This document shows positions 1 through 7,984 of a stretch of DNA of 64,000 nt, piece by piece. Where the stretch lies: assembly GCA_947379865.1 (NCBI GenBank), contig CANCOY010000001.1, positions 39,185 to 103,184 on the forward strand, written 5' to 3'. The first letter of the stretch is position 1. Every line of letters begins with the position of its first letter. A program made the position numbers and the translations under genes. The notes beneath the pieces are model-generated. The model searched no databases, had not been told where the DNA came from, and saw only the letters and a program-made list of their open reading frames with translations. This DNA is from Acetobacteraceae bacterium (lineage in GTDB: Bacteria; Pseudomonadota; Alphaproteobacteria; Zavarziniales; Zavarziniaceae).

Positions 1-2
1 AT

Positions 3-31
3 ATGTCGATTTTTTTGTGTTTTATCGACAT
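3..31. repeat. Perfect 8-bp inverted repeat around a T-rich spacer
   Basis: Arms ATGTCGAT (3-10) and ATCGACAT (24-31) are exact reverse complements around a 13-nt spacer that is nearly all T. It lies in non-coding sequence at the window edge. It could be a dyad operator or a hairpin belonging to a gene left of the window. Nothing in the window decides between these. Confidence 0.45.
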
Positions 32-214
32 GTCCGAGGATGGGCGGTACCGGAGACAAGGAGTTTAGCAGCCGTCAGTTGTGTAATCTGAAGATGTATT
101 TCTCCGTTTAAAAACAGCCATATGTGGTATTTTGGCTGGACACAGAAAGCGAGGCGACCTATGTTCTTCCCATGGGCGACGCCCCGGGGTCCTCGTATTG
201 GGGGCCGGATAAAA

Positions 215-241
215 GGTCCGCTTTGCGGGCCTTTTGTTTTT
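215..241 (+). terminator. Rho-independent terminator of an upstream transcript
   Basis: The stem GGTCCGC (215-221) pairs with GCGGGCC (225-231) with one G-T wobble around a TTT loop. It is followed by TTTTGTTTTT. The gene it ends is not in the window. Confidence 0.6.
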
Positions 242-269
242 CAGCCGTCCCCCTCTCCCCTCACAGCAA

Positions 270-299
270 AACGCCCGCCGGATTGCTCCGGCGGGCGTC
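270..299 (-). terminator. Terminator of the Bax-inhibitor-like gene
   Basis: On the minus strand an 11-bp GC-rich stem with loop GCAA is followed directly by TTTTGC. It lies about 25 bp past the stop codon of the Bax-inhibitor-like gene. This is a classic intrinsic terminator. Confidence 0.75.
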
Positions 300-322
300 T
301 GTCCAATCAGCAGCGGCTGCGA

Positions 323-1072
323 CTATTCGCGGCGCTGGCCGAAGAGCTGCATCAACATGATGAACAGGTTGATGAAGTCGAGGTAGAGGGTCAGCGCGCC
401 GGAGATGGCGAGCTTGCCCAGCGAGGCGCTGTCGTAGCTCTCGCTATAGAGATCCTTGATGCGCTGGGTGTCATAGGCGGTGAGGCCGGCGAAGACCAGC
501 ACGCCGATCACCGAAATCGCGAACTGCAGGGCCGAGGAGGCCAGGAAGATGTTCACGATGGAGGCGACCAGCAGGCCAATGAGGCCCATGATCAGGAACG
601 AGCCAAAGCCCGACAGGCTGCGCTTCGTCGTATAGCCATAGAGGCTGAGGCCGCCAAAGGAAGCCGCCGAGATGAAGAACACCCGCGCCACGCTGGCACC
701 CGTGTACTGCAGCAGGATCGAGGCGATGGAGACACCCATCACTGCGGCAAAGACCCAGAACACCGCCTGGGCCGTGGCCACCGACATCTTGTGGATGCGC
801 ATGCCAAAGAACAGGGCGAGGCCAAGCGGCGCGAACATGGCGATCATGCCCAGCAGGTTCGGGGCAAAGTGGCCAGGCCGAACCATGGATTCCGCAAAGA
901 ACACGTCCCTGAGACCGGTGTTTGCCAGCAGATAGGCGGAAATGCCGGTCAGCAGCACACCCGACGTCATGTAGTTGTAGACGGACAACATGTGGGACCG
1001 CAGGCCCTGATCGAGTTCCGCCTGGGCAGCGCCAGCCCGACCGGCCAGGTTGCCCTTGTACATTTCAGCCAT
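323..1072 (-). CDS. Bax inhibitor-1/YccA family inner membrane protein
   Basis: This 249-residue protein is almost entirely hydrophobic, with about seven predicted membrane segments. It has the family layout: a short charged N-terminus, a GMRIHKMSVATAQ loop after the third segment, and an LTAYDTQRIKDLY stretch before the last segment. Members are ion-leak channels or modulators of membrane proteases such as FtsH; which applies here cannot be seen. The ATG is preceded by a GGGGAGAAGG ribosome site. The gene stands alone and ends at its own terminator. Length matches the family (230-250 residues). Confidence 0.9.
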   Translation of the reverse strand: MAEMYKGNLAGRAGAAQAELDQGLRSHMLSVYNYMTSGVLLTGISAYLLANTGLRDVFFAESMVRPGHFAPNLLGMIAMFAPLGLALFFGMRIHKMSVATAQAVFWVFAAVMGVSIASILLQYTGASVARVFFISAASFGGLSLYGYTTKRSLSGFGSFLIMGLIGLLVASIVNIFLASSALQFAISVIGVLVFAGLTAYDTQRIKDLYSESYDSASLGKLAISGALTLYLDFINLFIMLMQLFGQRRE

Positions 1073-1148
1073 TGAAACCTTCTCCCCTCGGAAGTTGGCA
1101 GGAGCCTAGCATATCGGGTGGCGGGATGCGTGGTTCAAGCACCCGGCC

Positions 1149-3710
1149 TCAGGCTTCCCGCAGAACCGGTGCGGCTTTGCGCCCCAGCGCCCGCCAGGTG
1201 CCCACAAGCCCGAGGACGACGGTCAGCCCCACACTGCCAAGTACCGTCAGCCCAAGGCGGCCCGGCAGCCACCACCAGGTCGCGTTCATCAGCTTGGCCA
1301 CCAGCACCCATGAGGCAAGGCCACCGATCAGCGCCGCCACAAGTGCTGCCGCCAGCCCCAGCAGGGCATATTCGATCAGATAGGCGCCCAGCACGTCGCG
1401 CCGCGTGGCGCCCAGCACCTTCAGGATCACCGCCTCATAAACCCGGTGCCGGTGCCCGGCCGCCATGGCACCCGCCAGCACCAGAACCCCCGCCACCAGG
1501 GTGACAGACGCCGCCGCACCAATGGCCATGGCGATGTCGTCCAGCAGGCGGCCGGCGGTGGCCAGCGCCTCCTTCATGGCGATCACCGAGACATTGGCAA
1601 AGCGGCTGGTGATCGCCTCGAAGATTGCGGCCTCCGCTGCCGCGTCGCGGGCATGGATGGTGGCAAGGAACGTGTGGGGGGCCGCCTCCAGGGCGCCGGG
1701 CGCAAAGACGATGGTGAAGTTGATGCCAAGGCTGGTCCAGTCGATGCGCCGCAGATTGGCGATCCGCGCCTCCACCTCGCGCCCCAGCACATTGACGCTG
1801 AGGCTATCGCCCACGCCGATTCCCATGGCCTTGGCAATGTCGGCGTCGAACGAGATCAGCGGTGGCCCGCGATAGTCTGCCGGCCACCAGTCGCCCGCCA
1901 CCAAAGTGCTGCCGGCGGGTGGCGTTGCGGCGAACGTCAGCCCCCGGTCGCCCCGCAGGGCCCAGCGGCCGTCGGGCGCCACCGGCCAGTCCTCTGCCGC
2001 CACACCCTTCACCCGGGCGATCCGGCCGCGCAGCGACGGCACGCTGGCAAACTCGCCCGCCCCCGGCACCGCCGCCACGGTGGCGGCGAGGGTGGCCAAT
2101 TGGTCTGGCTGGATATCCACCAGGAAGAAGGCGGGGGCGGCGGCCGGCAGGCGATCTGCCACCTCACGCGCCAGATTGCCCTGTACCAGCGAAATGGTCA
2201 CCAGCAGCGTCAGGCCCAGACCCAGCGACAGCAGCACCGCCCCGGTCTCTGCCCCCGGCCGGTGCAGGTTCGCCAGCGCCAGTCTGAGGCCAGGATGGCG
2301 CGGCCGGGGCAGGCGGCGCACGCCCGCGATCAGCAGGAAGGCCGTCAGCCGCAGGGCCAGAAAGGCAAGGGCTGCCCCCACCACGAACCAGGCCGCCAGG
2401 CGCTGGTCTGCCGCTGTCAGCACCGCTAGCGCCACCAGCACAAGCAGGGCAAGGGCCGTCATCACCACATAGACAGGGCGCGGCCATAGGCGGCTTGGCG
2501 CCACCAGATGGCGGAACAGGCCAGCCGCCGGCACTTCCCGGGCGCGGGCGAGCGGCCAGATGGCAAAGGCCAGCGACACCAGAATGCCAAAGGCCGCCGC
2601 CAGCAGCAGGGGCAGCGGATAGAATCCCAGCACCGCCGCCACGGGCAATTTGTCAGCCAGCATGGCCGTAAGCAGCGGCGGGATGGCAAGGCCCAGCCCA
2701 AGACCAAGGCCAATGCCCAGCAGGGCAAGTGCCATGATCTGGATCAGATAGATCTGGAAAATCAGACCGCCCGGCGCCCCCAGGCACTTCAGGGTCGCGA
2801 TGGTCTCGGTCCGCGCCGCCAGATGGCCGCGCACGGCATTGCCCACACCAACCCCACCCACCAGCAGGGCAGTAAGGCTGGTCAGGGTCAGGAACATGGT
2901 CATGCGGTCGACGAACTGGCGGATGCCGGGCGTGCCATTTGTGCGGTCGCGCACCCGCCAGCCCGCATCAGGCAAGGCCTGCCGCACCGCCTCGGCAACC
3001 TGGGTGGGCGAGGCATCGGCCGGCAGTTTCAGGCGCCAGGCCACCTGCATCAGGGTGCCCGGCTGGACGAGGCCCGTTGCCGCCAGCGCCGCCCGGCTGA
3101 TCAGCACGCGCGGGCCAAGGGCAAAGGCCTCGCTCGCCTTGTCGGGCTCGCGGCTGATGGTGGCTGTAATCGAAAACGTTTCCTTTCCCAGCACCAGCCG
3201 GTCACCCACCACCAGGCCAAGGCGTGTCAGCAGGCTGGCCTCAACCGCTGCCCCGGGCAGGCCGCCTGCACCGGCAAAGGCACCCTCAAGCGGCAGCACC
3301 GGCGCCAGATCCACCTGCCCATAGAGCGGATAGGCGCCGTCCACCGCCTTCAATTCCACCAGGGTGCGCTTGCCCGAGGGCAGGCCTTCCGCCATGGCGC
3401 GCATCTGGATGGTCTCTGACGGCGTGCCGCGGGCCGCGATCCAGGCCTGTTCCTCAACCGAGGCGGCGCGCTGGGACAGGCGGAACTCCATGTCGCCCCC
3501 CAGCAGGGCCTGCCCGTCACGCGCCAGCCCCTGGCCAATCGCCGCCGAAAGCGAACCCACCCCGGCAATCGCCCCCACCCCCAGGGTGAGGCAGGCCAGA
3601 AAGACGGTGAACCCCTTCAGCCCCTGGCGCAGTTCCCGCCGCACCAGCCGGAAGGCCAATCCCATGCTGCCCATGCTGCCCCTGCTGCCCACACCGGACA
3701 CCCCCGTCAT
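1149..3710 (-). CDS. ybbP: ABC transporter permease, FtsX/YbbP-like, tandem MacB-type
   Basis: This 853-residue permease has an N-terminal membrane helix near residues 30-50. It has two FtsX-type blocks of three or four helices (about 270-400 and 715-845), further central helices, and periplasmic stretches between. The layout matches E. coli YbbP, which works with the ATPase YbbA. The substrate of this exporter class is uncertain; lipids or envelope components are usual proposals. Its ATG overlaps the YbbA stop as ATGA (3707-3710), so the two are probably translationally coupled. The N-terminus carries a 9-bp tandem repeat (3661-3687) giving Gly-Ser-Met repeats, so the true start may be slightly downstream. 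Confidence 0.85.
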   Translation of the reverse strand: MTGVSGVGSRGSMGSMGLAFRLVRRELRQGLKGFTVFLACLTLGVGAIAGVGSLSAAIGQGLARDGQALLGGDMEFRLSQRAASVEEQAWIAARGTPSETIQMRAMAEGLPSGKRTLVELKAVDGAYPLYGQVDLAPVLPLEGAFAGAGGLPGAAVEASLLTRLGLVVGDRLVLGKETFSITATISREPDKASEAFALGPRVLISRAALAATGLVQPGTLMQVAWRLKLPADASPTQVAEAVRQALPDAGWRVRDRTNGTPGIRQFVDRMTMFLTLTSLTALLVGGVGVGNAVRGHLAARTETIATLKCLGAPGGLIFQIYLIQIMALALLGIGLGLGLGLAIPPLLTAMLADKLPVAAVLGFYPLPLLLAAAFGILVSLAFAIWPLARAREVPAAGLFRHLVAPSRLWPRPVYVVMTALALLVLVALAVLTAADQRLAAWFVVGAALAFLALRLTAFLLIAGVRRLPRPRHPGLRLALANLHRPGAETGAVLLSLGLGLTLLVTISLVQGNLAREVADRLPAAAPAFFLVDIQPDQLATLAATVAAVPGAGEFASVPSLRGRIARVKGVAAEDWPVAPDGRWALRGDRGLTFAATPPAGSTLVAGDWWPADYRGPPLISFDADIAKAMGIGVGDSLSVNVLGREVEARIANLRRIDWTSLGINFTIVFAPGALEAAPHTFLATIHARDAAAEAAIFEAITSRFANVSVIAMKEALATAGRLLDDIAMAIGAAASVTLVAGVLVLAGAMAAGHRHRVYEAVILKVLGATRRDVLGAYLIEYALLGLAAALVAALIGGLASWVLVAKLMNATWWWLPGRLGLTVLGSVGLTVVLGLVGTWRALGRKAAPVLREA
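3661..3687. repeat. 9-bp tandem repeat, three units, at the permease N-terminus
   Basis: Units CCCATGCTG, CCCATGCTG and CCCCTGCTG lie head to tail in the first codons of the permease. The period is a multiple of three, so copy-number change would keep the frame. Confidence 0.7.
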
Positions 3711-4468
3711 GCCGACACGCGGTCAGCGACGGAGGCAAGGGTGCCGCTGCCAGTGCCCGGCCCATCCCCCGCAATACGCCCGTCTGCCACCCGCACCACC
3801 CGGTCGCAGGCCTCAGCCAGGCGGGGGTCGTGGGTCACCAGCACCAGCGTCGCCCCCCGACGGGCGCGGGCGGCAAACAACAGGTCGACAATGGCCGCCC
3901 CCGTGACGCCGTCAAGATTGCCCGTGGGTTCGTCCGCCAGGATCAGGGGCGGGTCACCGGCCACGGCACGGGCCAGCGCCACGCGCTGCTGCTCGCCGCC
4001 AGACAGCTGGGAGGGGTAATGGGTGATGCGGTGGCCAAGGCCCATGGCCTCAAGCTCGGCCCGGGCGCGGTCAAAGGCATCACGCCGCCCGGCAAGCTCC
4101 AGGGGCACGGCAACATTTTCCAGCGCCGTCATGGTGGGGATCAGATGAAAGGACTGGAAGACGATGCCCACATGGGCGCGGCGGAACAGCGCCAGCCCGT
4201 CTTCACTGAGGCCCACAAAGTCGGTGCCGGCGATCTGCACCCGGCCAGAGGTTGGCCGCTCCAGCCCTGCCATCACCGCCAGCAGGGTTGACTTGCCAGA
4301 GCCCGATGGGCCAACCAGACCCAGCGCCTGGCCCTTTGGGATGGAGAGATCGATGCCCCGCAGAATGTCCACATCGCCCGCCTCGCTGCCCAGTGTCAGC
4401 GCCAGCGCCTCCAGCAGGACCAGGGGATCTGGCGTGATCAGGGGATTGCTTGCCGCACTCAGGGCCAT
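3707..4468 (-). CDS. ybbA: ABC transporter ATP-binding protein, YbbA-like
   Basis: This 253-residue ATPase belongs to the LolD/MacB-type exporter family. Visible motifs are Walker A GPSGSGKST (about residues 54-62), signature LSGGEQQR (about 155), Walker B LILADEPTGNLD (about 175) and the switch His in LVTHD. I chose the ATG at 4468 because AGGAG stands seven bases upstream. Longer in-frame starts would run into the divergent tesA gene. It overlaps the permease gene by 4 bp, and ybbA beside a divergent tesA is also the E. coli order. Confidence 0.9.
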   Translation of the reverse strand: MALSAASNPLITPDPLVLLEALALTLGSEAGDVDILRGIDLSIPKGQALGLVGPSGSGKSTLLAVMAGLERPTSGRVQIAGTDFVGLSEDGLALFRRAHVGIVFQSFHLIPTMTALENVAVPLELAGRRDAFDRARAELEAMGLGHRITHYPSQLSGGEQQRVALARAVAGDPPLILADEPTGNLDGVTGAAIVDLLFAARARRGATLVLVTHDPRLAEACDRVVRVADGRIAGDGPGTGSGTLASVADRVSA

Positions 4469-5171
4469 GGCCACACTCCTGCCCGGGCCAGGGGTCGGCC
4501 GGAAGCTTGTCCATGCATATGGCCCGGGGACACGTTTTTTCAACGCAAGCGCCGCACTGCTCTGCCTCCTTGGCGCCGCTGCCAGCCCGGCCACCGCCGC
4601 ACCCCTCAGGGTACTGACCTTTGGCGACAGCCTCAGTGCCGGCTATGGCGTGCAGCCGGAAGAAGGCTTTGCCCCCCGTCTGGAACAGGCCCTGAAGCAG
4701 GCGGGGCTGGATGTGGTGGTGAAGGACGCCAGCGTGTCGGGCGATACCACGGCAGGTGGCGTCAACCGCCTCGACTGGGCGCTGGCCGCCTTTGGCGCCG
4801 AGAAGCCCGATCTGGTCATCGTGGAACTTGGTGCCAACGACATGCTGCGCGGCCTCGACCCGGCTGAGCCCCGGGCCAATCTGGACCGCATCCTCAGCCG
4901 TCTTGCGGCCGAGGGGGTGCCGGCCCTGCTGGCGGGCATGCGCGCCGCCCCCAACCTTGGCCCCGCTTATCAGGCCCGCTTCGATGCGATCTATGGCGAG
5001 CTGGCGAAAACCCACAAGGTGGTGTTGCACCCCTTCTTCATGGCCGCCGTGGTGGGCAAGCCCGAGCTGATGCAGGCCGACATGCTGCACCCCAACCCAA
5101 AGGGCGTTGACGCCATGGTGGCCGAGATCCTGCCCAGCGTGACCAGGGCCCTTGGCAAGACCGGCCCCTGA
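4467..5171 (+). CDS. tesA: SGNH/GDSL arylesterase / acyl-CoA thioesterase I (TesA)
   Basis: A 234-residue secreted hydrolase. Block I is GDSLSAGYG with the nucleophilic Ser, block III is ELGANDMLRG, and block V is DMLHPN with the Asp-His pair. A hydrophobic stretch before SPATAAPLRV looks like a signal peptide, predicting a periplasmic enzyme like E. coli TesA (thioesterase/lysophospholipase/protease I). The only plausible in-frame ATG is at 4467, which leaves an unusually long charged N-region of about 25 residues. Its start codon shares two bases with the divergent ybbA start, so the promoter must lie inside ybbA. The start is less certain than the function. Confidence 0.85.
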   Translation: MATLLPGPGVGRKLVHAYGPGTRFFNASAALLCLLGAAASPATAAPLRVLTFGDSLSAGYGVQPEEGFAPRLEQALKQAGLDVVVKDASVSGDTTAGGVNRLDWALAAFGAEKPDLVIVELGANDMLRGLDPAEPRANLDRILSRLAAEGVPALLAGMRAAPNLGPAYQARFDAIYGELAKTHKVVLHPFFMAAVVGKPELMQADMLHPNPKGVDAMVAEILPSVTRALGKTGP

Positions 5172-5232
5172 TCCGGCCTTTTGCCAATATCCCACTCCGT
5201 GCCATAAGGGGGGAAACGTGAGGGGGAAACAG

Positions 5233-6267
5233 ATGAAGTATCGCCAGCTTGCCCACACCGGCCTTGATGTGTCGGTCATTTGCCTTGGCACCATGACCTG
5301 GGGTGTCCAGAACACCGAGGCTGAGGGCTTTGCCCAGATGGACATGGCCTGGGACCGGGGCGTGAACTGGCTGGATACGGCCGAGATGTATCCGGTTCCC
5401 CCCACCGCCAGCACCCAGGGCGCCACCGAGACCATCATCGGCAACTGGATGAAGGCAAGGGGCAACCGCGACAAGGTGATTGTCGCCACCAAGGTGGCGG
5501 GCCGCCAGCCCGGCTCCCACATCCGCCCGCCGGAAAGCCGGGTCAATGCCGCCCATATCAAGGCCGCACTCGACGCCAGCCTGAAGCGCCTGCAGACCGA
5601 TTATGTCGACCTCTATCAGGTCCACTGGCCCGAGCGGCAGGTGAACAATTTCGGCCGGCTTGGCTATGTGCCCGGCAAGGACGAGGACGCGGTACCCCTG
5701 CTTGAGACGCTGGAGGCCCTGGCGGCTGAAGTGAAGGCCGGTCGCGTGCGCCATATCGGTGTCTCCAACGAGACGCCCTGGGGCGTGATGAACTATCTGC
5801 GCCTGGCCGAGGCCCATGGCCTGCCGCGCATTGCCTCCATCCAGAACCCCTATTCCCTGGTCAACCGCAGCTTCGAGATTGGTCTGGCGGAAATCGCCCA
5901 TCGCGAATCCGTGGACCTGCTGGCCTATTCGCCGCTGGCCATGGGGGCGCTGTCGGGCAAGTACCTGGAGGGCAAGCCGCCGGGTGCCCGCATGACCATC
6001 TTCGACCGCTTCATCCGCTATCTGGTGCCAGCCGGCATTGCTGCCACCGCGCGCTATGTGCAGCTGGCCCGCGACCATGGCCTCGACCCCAGCCAGATGG
6101 CGCTGGCCTTTGTGAATTCGCGGCCCTTCAACGGCGGCACGATCATTGGCGCCACCACCCTGGAACAACTGGCGCTGGACATCGATTCCATTGATGTGAC
6201 CCTGTCGAAAGAGGTCCTCGACGGGATCGAGGCCATCCACCGCGAGATCAGCAACCCCTGCCCCTGA
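5233..6267 (+). CDS. Aldo/keto reductase, Tas-like
   Basis: This 344-residue TIM-barrel NADP(H)-dependent reductase starts at MKYRQLAHTG. The catalytic tetrad is visible as Asp and Tyr in NWLDTAEMYPVP, Lys in VIVATKVAG and His in LYQVHWPE. The overall order matches E. coli Tas, and the physiological substrate is unknown. The ATG at 5233 has a purine-rich AGGGGGAAAC just upstream. An in-frame ATG at 5152 would overlap tesA without a better ribosome site, so I rejected it. Confidence 0.88.
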   Translation: MKYRQLAHTGLDVSVICLGTMTWGVQNTEAEGFAQMDMAWDRGVNWLDTAEMYPVPPTASTQGATETIIGNWMKARGNRDKVIVATKVAGRQPGSHIRPPESRVNAAHIKAALDASLKRLQTDYVDLYQVHWPERQVNNFGRLGYVPGKDEDAVPLLETLEALAAEVKAGRVRHIGVSNETPWGVMNYLRLAEAHGLPRIASIQNPYSLVNRSFEIGLAEIAHRESVDLLAYSPLAMGALSGKYLEGKPPGARMTIFDRFIRYLVPAGIAATARYVQLARDHGLDPSQMALAFVNSRPFNGGTIIGATTLEQLALDIDSIDVTLSKEVLDGIEAIHREISNPCP

Positions 6268-6307
6268 ACCACGGTTCAGGCGGCGGGCGCCACAAGAGGG
6301 TGCGCTT

Positions 6308-6910
6308 ATGCGTGTCTTTGTCGGGCTTGACCTGCCCGCACCCCTCACCACCCGGCTGGGCCTGCTGAAGGGCGGCCTGCCGGGGGCGCGCTGGGTGAAG
6401 CCAGAGAACATGCACGTCACCCTGCACTTTCTGGGGGAGGTGGACGGTGCGCGGCTGGACGATGTGGATCTGGCCCTGTCCGGCGTCATGGCCGAGCCGT
6501 TCACCCTGCAGCTTGCCGGGGCCGGGGAATTTGGTGGCGCCAAGGGGCCGCGCGTGGTCTGGGCCGGCCTTGCCCCCTCACCAGCCCTGGAACAGCTGCA
6601 CGGGCGGGTTGCCGGTGCACTCGCCCGCTTTGGCGTGGAGACAGAGGCGCGGCGCTTTGTGCCCCATGTCACCCTGGCCTGGCTGCGCGATACGCCGTAC
6701 GAGCGGGTGGCGGAATTTGTAACCCACCACGCCCTGCTGGCCAGCGACCCCTGGCCCGTCGCCAGCCTGCACCTCTATTCCTCCCATGCCGGGCGCGAGG
6801 GACATGATTACCGTATCGAGGCAAGTTACCCCTTTGCCGCCAACCTCATGGAGGCGGCCTGGGACGAAGACGACGAAGATGAAGAACCGGGAACGGAGGA
6901 GTGGGGATGA
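6308..6910 (+). CDS. thpR: RNA 2',3'-cyclic phosphodiesterase (2H family, ThpR)
   Basis: This 200-residue protein has the two HxTx motifs of the 2H phosphoesterase family: HVTL at 36-39 and HVTL at 120-123. ThpR hydrolyses 2',3'-cyclic phosphate ends of RNA and can ligate 2'-5' ends in vitro. The C-terminus carries an acidic tail (DEDDEDEEPG) beyond the usual family end. The last codons overlap the sirtuin start as ATGA (6907-6910), so the two proteins are made from one coupled transcript. Confidence 0.88.
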   Translation: MRVFVGLDLPAPLTTRLGLLKGGLPGARWVKPENMHVTLHFLGEVDGARLDDVDLALSGVMAEPFTLQLAGAGEFGGAKGPRVVWAGLAPSPALEQLHGRVAGALARFGVETEARRFVPHVTLAWLRDTPYERVAEFVTHHALLASDPWPVASLHLYSSHAGREGHDYRIEASYPFAANLMEAAWDEDDEDEEPGTEEWG

Positions 6911-7623
6911 CTGGCAGGCGGATCGTGATCCTGACGGGGGCCGGCATCTCGGCTGAATCAGGCCTTGGCACCTTTCGCGACAAGGATGGCCTGTGGACGA
7001 AGGTGCGCCTGGAAGACGTGGCGACGCCGGAGGGCTTTGCCCGCGACCCCGAGGGCTGCCATGCCTTCTATAACGCACGGCGTGGCGGCATGATTGCGGC
7101 CCGGCCCAATGCCGCCCATTTCGCCCTGGCCCGCCTGGAAGCAGGCCTTGCCGAACGCGGGGCGGGCGAGGTGCTGATCGTCACCCAGAATATCGACGAC
7201 CTGCACGAAAAGGCCGGCAGCACCAACCTGATCCACATGCATGGCGAGATGGGCAAGGCACGCTGTGGCCATTGCGAGCATGTCCTCCCCTGGGCGGGCG
7301 ACCTTTCCACCGCTTTGGCCTGTGGCGCCTGTGGCCGCAGCGGCGCCATGCGGCCCCATGTGGTCTGGTTCGGCGAAATGCCCTTTGACCTCGACCGCAT
7401 TGCCGAGGCGCTGGCCGACTGTGACCTGTTCGTGTCCATCGGCACCTCGGGCAATGTCTATCCCGCCGCCGGTTTTGTCGCGGACGTGCGCCGCCGTGGC
7501 CTGGCCCGCACCCTGGAACTCAACCTCGAACCCTCTGAAGGCTTCTCCCTCTTCGAAGAACGCCTCTATGGCCCCGCCACCGAAATCGTCCCCGCCTGGG
7601 TGGAGGCGCTGCTGGAGGGGTGA
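6907..7623 (+). CDS. cobB: NAD-dependent protein deacylase, sirtuin (CobB-like)
   Basis: This 238-residue sirtuin removes acyl groups from lysines using NAD+. Motifs: NAD-binding GAGISAESGLGTFR (11-24), QNIDDLH (94-100), catalytic His112 in HMHGEM, and a zinc ribbon with Cys120, Cys123, Cys139 and Cys142. The Tyr55-x-x-Arg58 pair matches the class III signature seen in SIRT5 and E. coli CobB, suggesting desuccinylase or demalonylase activity as well. The ATG at 6907 overlaps the thpR stop and follows GGAGG. A GTG six bases upstream is the only competitor. Confidence 0.92.
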   Translation: MTGRRIVILTGAGISAESGLGTFRDKDGLWTKVRLEDVATPEGFARDPEGCHAFYNARRGGMIAARPNAAHFALARLEAGLAERGAGEVLIVTQNIDDLHEKAGSTNLIHMHGEMGKARCGHCEHVLPWAGDLSTALACGACGRSGAMRPHVVWFGEMPFDLDRIAEALADCDLFVSIGTSGNVYPAAGFVADVRRRGLARTLELNLEPSEGFSLFEERLYGPATEIVPAWVEALLEG

Positions 7624-7984
7624 GGAGAAATCTGGCGCATGCCTGTAACGAGGCGCTTGGGAGGATCGCCGTCAAAGCCGATCATGCCCCTGCCAGTACC
7701 CTGATTTGGTATATTTGAGAGCTTCAATGGCTTCCAGGTTCTCAGCAGGCAGACTGGAGACCTGGGCAGGACACGCCTTGTTGCTGGCCGACCCAGCCAC
7801 GCACGTCTTGCCGAGGGCCGTAGCCCCAGATGACCGGAGAACGCCCGCCGGCGCCGGCGGTCACGCGGGCTTGATCAATGGCCGTGTCGATATGGTTTTT
7901 ATATAGTCTAATAACTGAGGGCAGCACTCAGCAAACGCGGCCCTTGAACAAGCTTCACTCGACCAGGCAAGTCAGAGATCCTTC
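7624..7984. other. 361-bp intergenic stretch, no gene supported
   Basis: Short open frames exist on both strands, but none resembles a protein I know or has a convincing ribosome site. The segment after about 7890 becomes AT-richer and leads into the membrane-protein gene at 7985, so it probably holds that gene's promoter. I could not fix the -35 and -10 boxes. Confidence 0.4.

Larger units (their letters stand above)
1..322. other. Intergenic stretch without a supported gene
   Basis: No convincing coding region was found on either strand. It contains the inverted repeat at 3-31, a plus-strand terminator-like hairpin at 215-240 and a minus-strand terminator at 270-299. The hairpin at 215 implies that a transcript runs in from the left. 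It could end an upstream gene or a small RNA, but I do not recognise an RNA family here. Confidence 0.5.

Noticed and set aside
1..240. Possible 6S-like or other small RNA ending at the 215-240 hairpin
   Set aside because: Short complementary pieces (CGAGGA with TCCTCG) can be paired, but I saw no conserved features of a known RNA family.
7706..7906. Possible small gene or transposase remnant in the 7624-7984 gap
   Set aside because: Read in several frames on both strands, I could not match it to any transposase motif, and no ribosome site supports the ATG.
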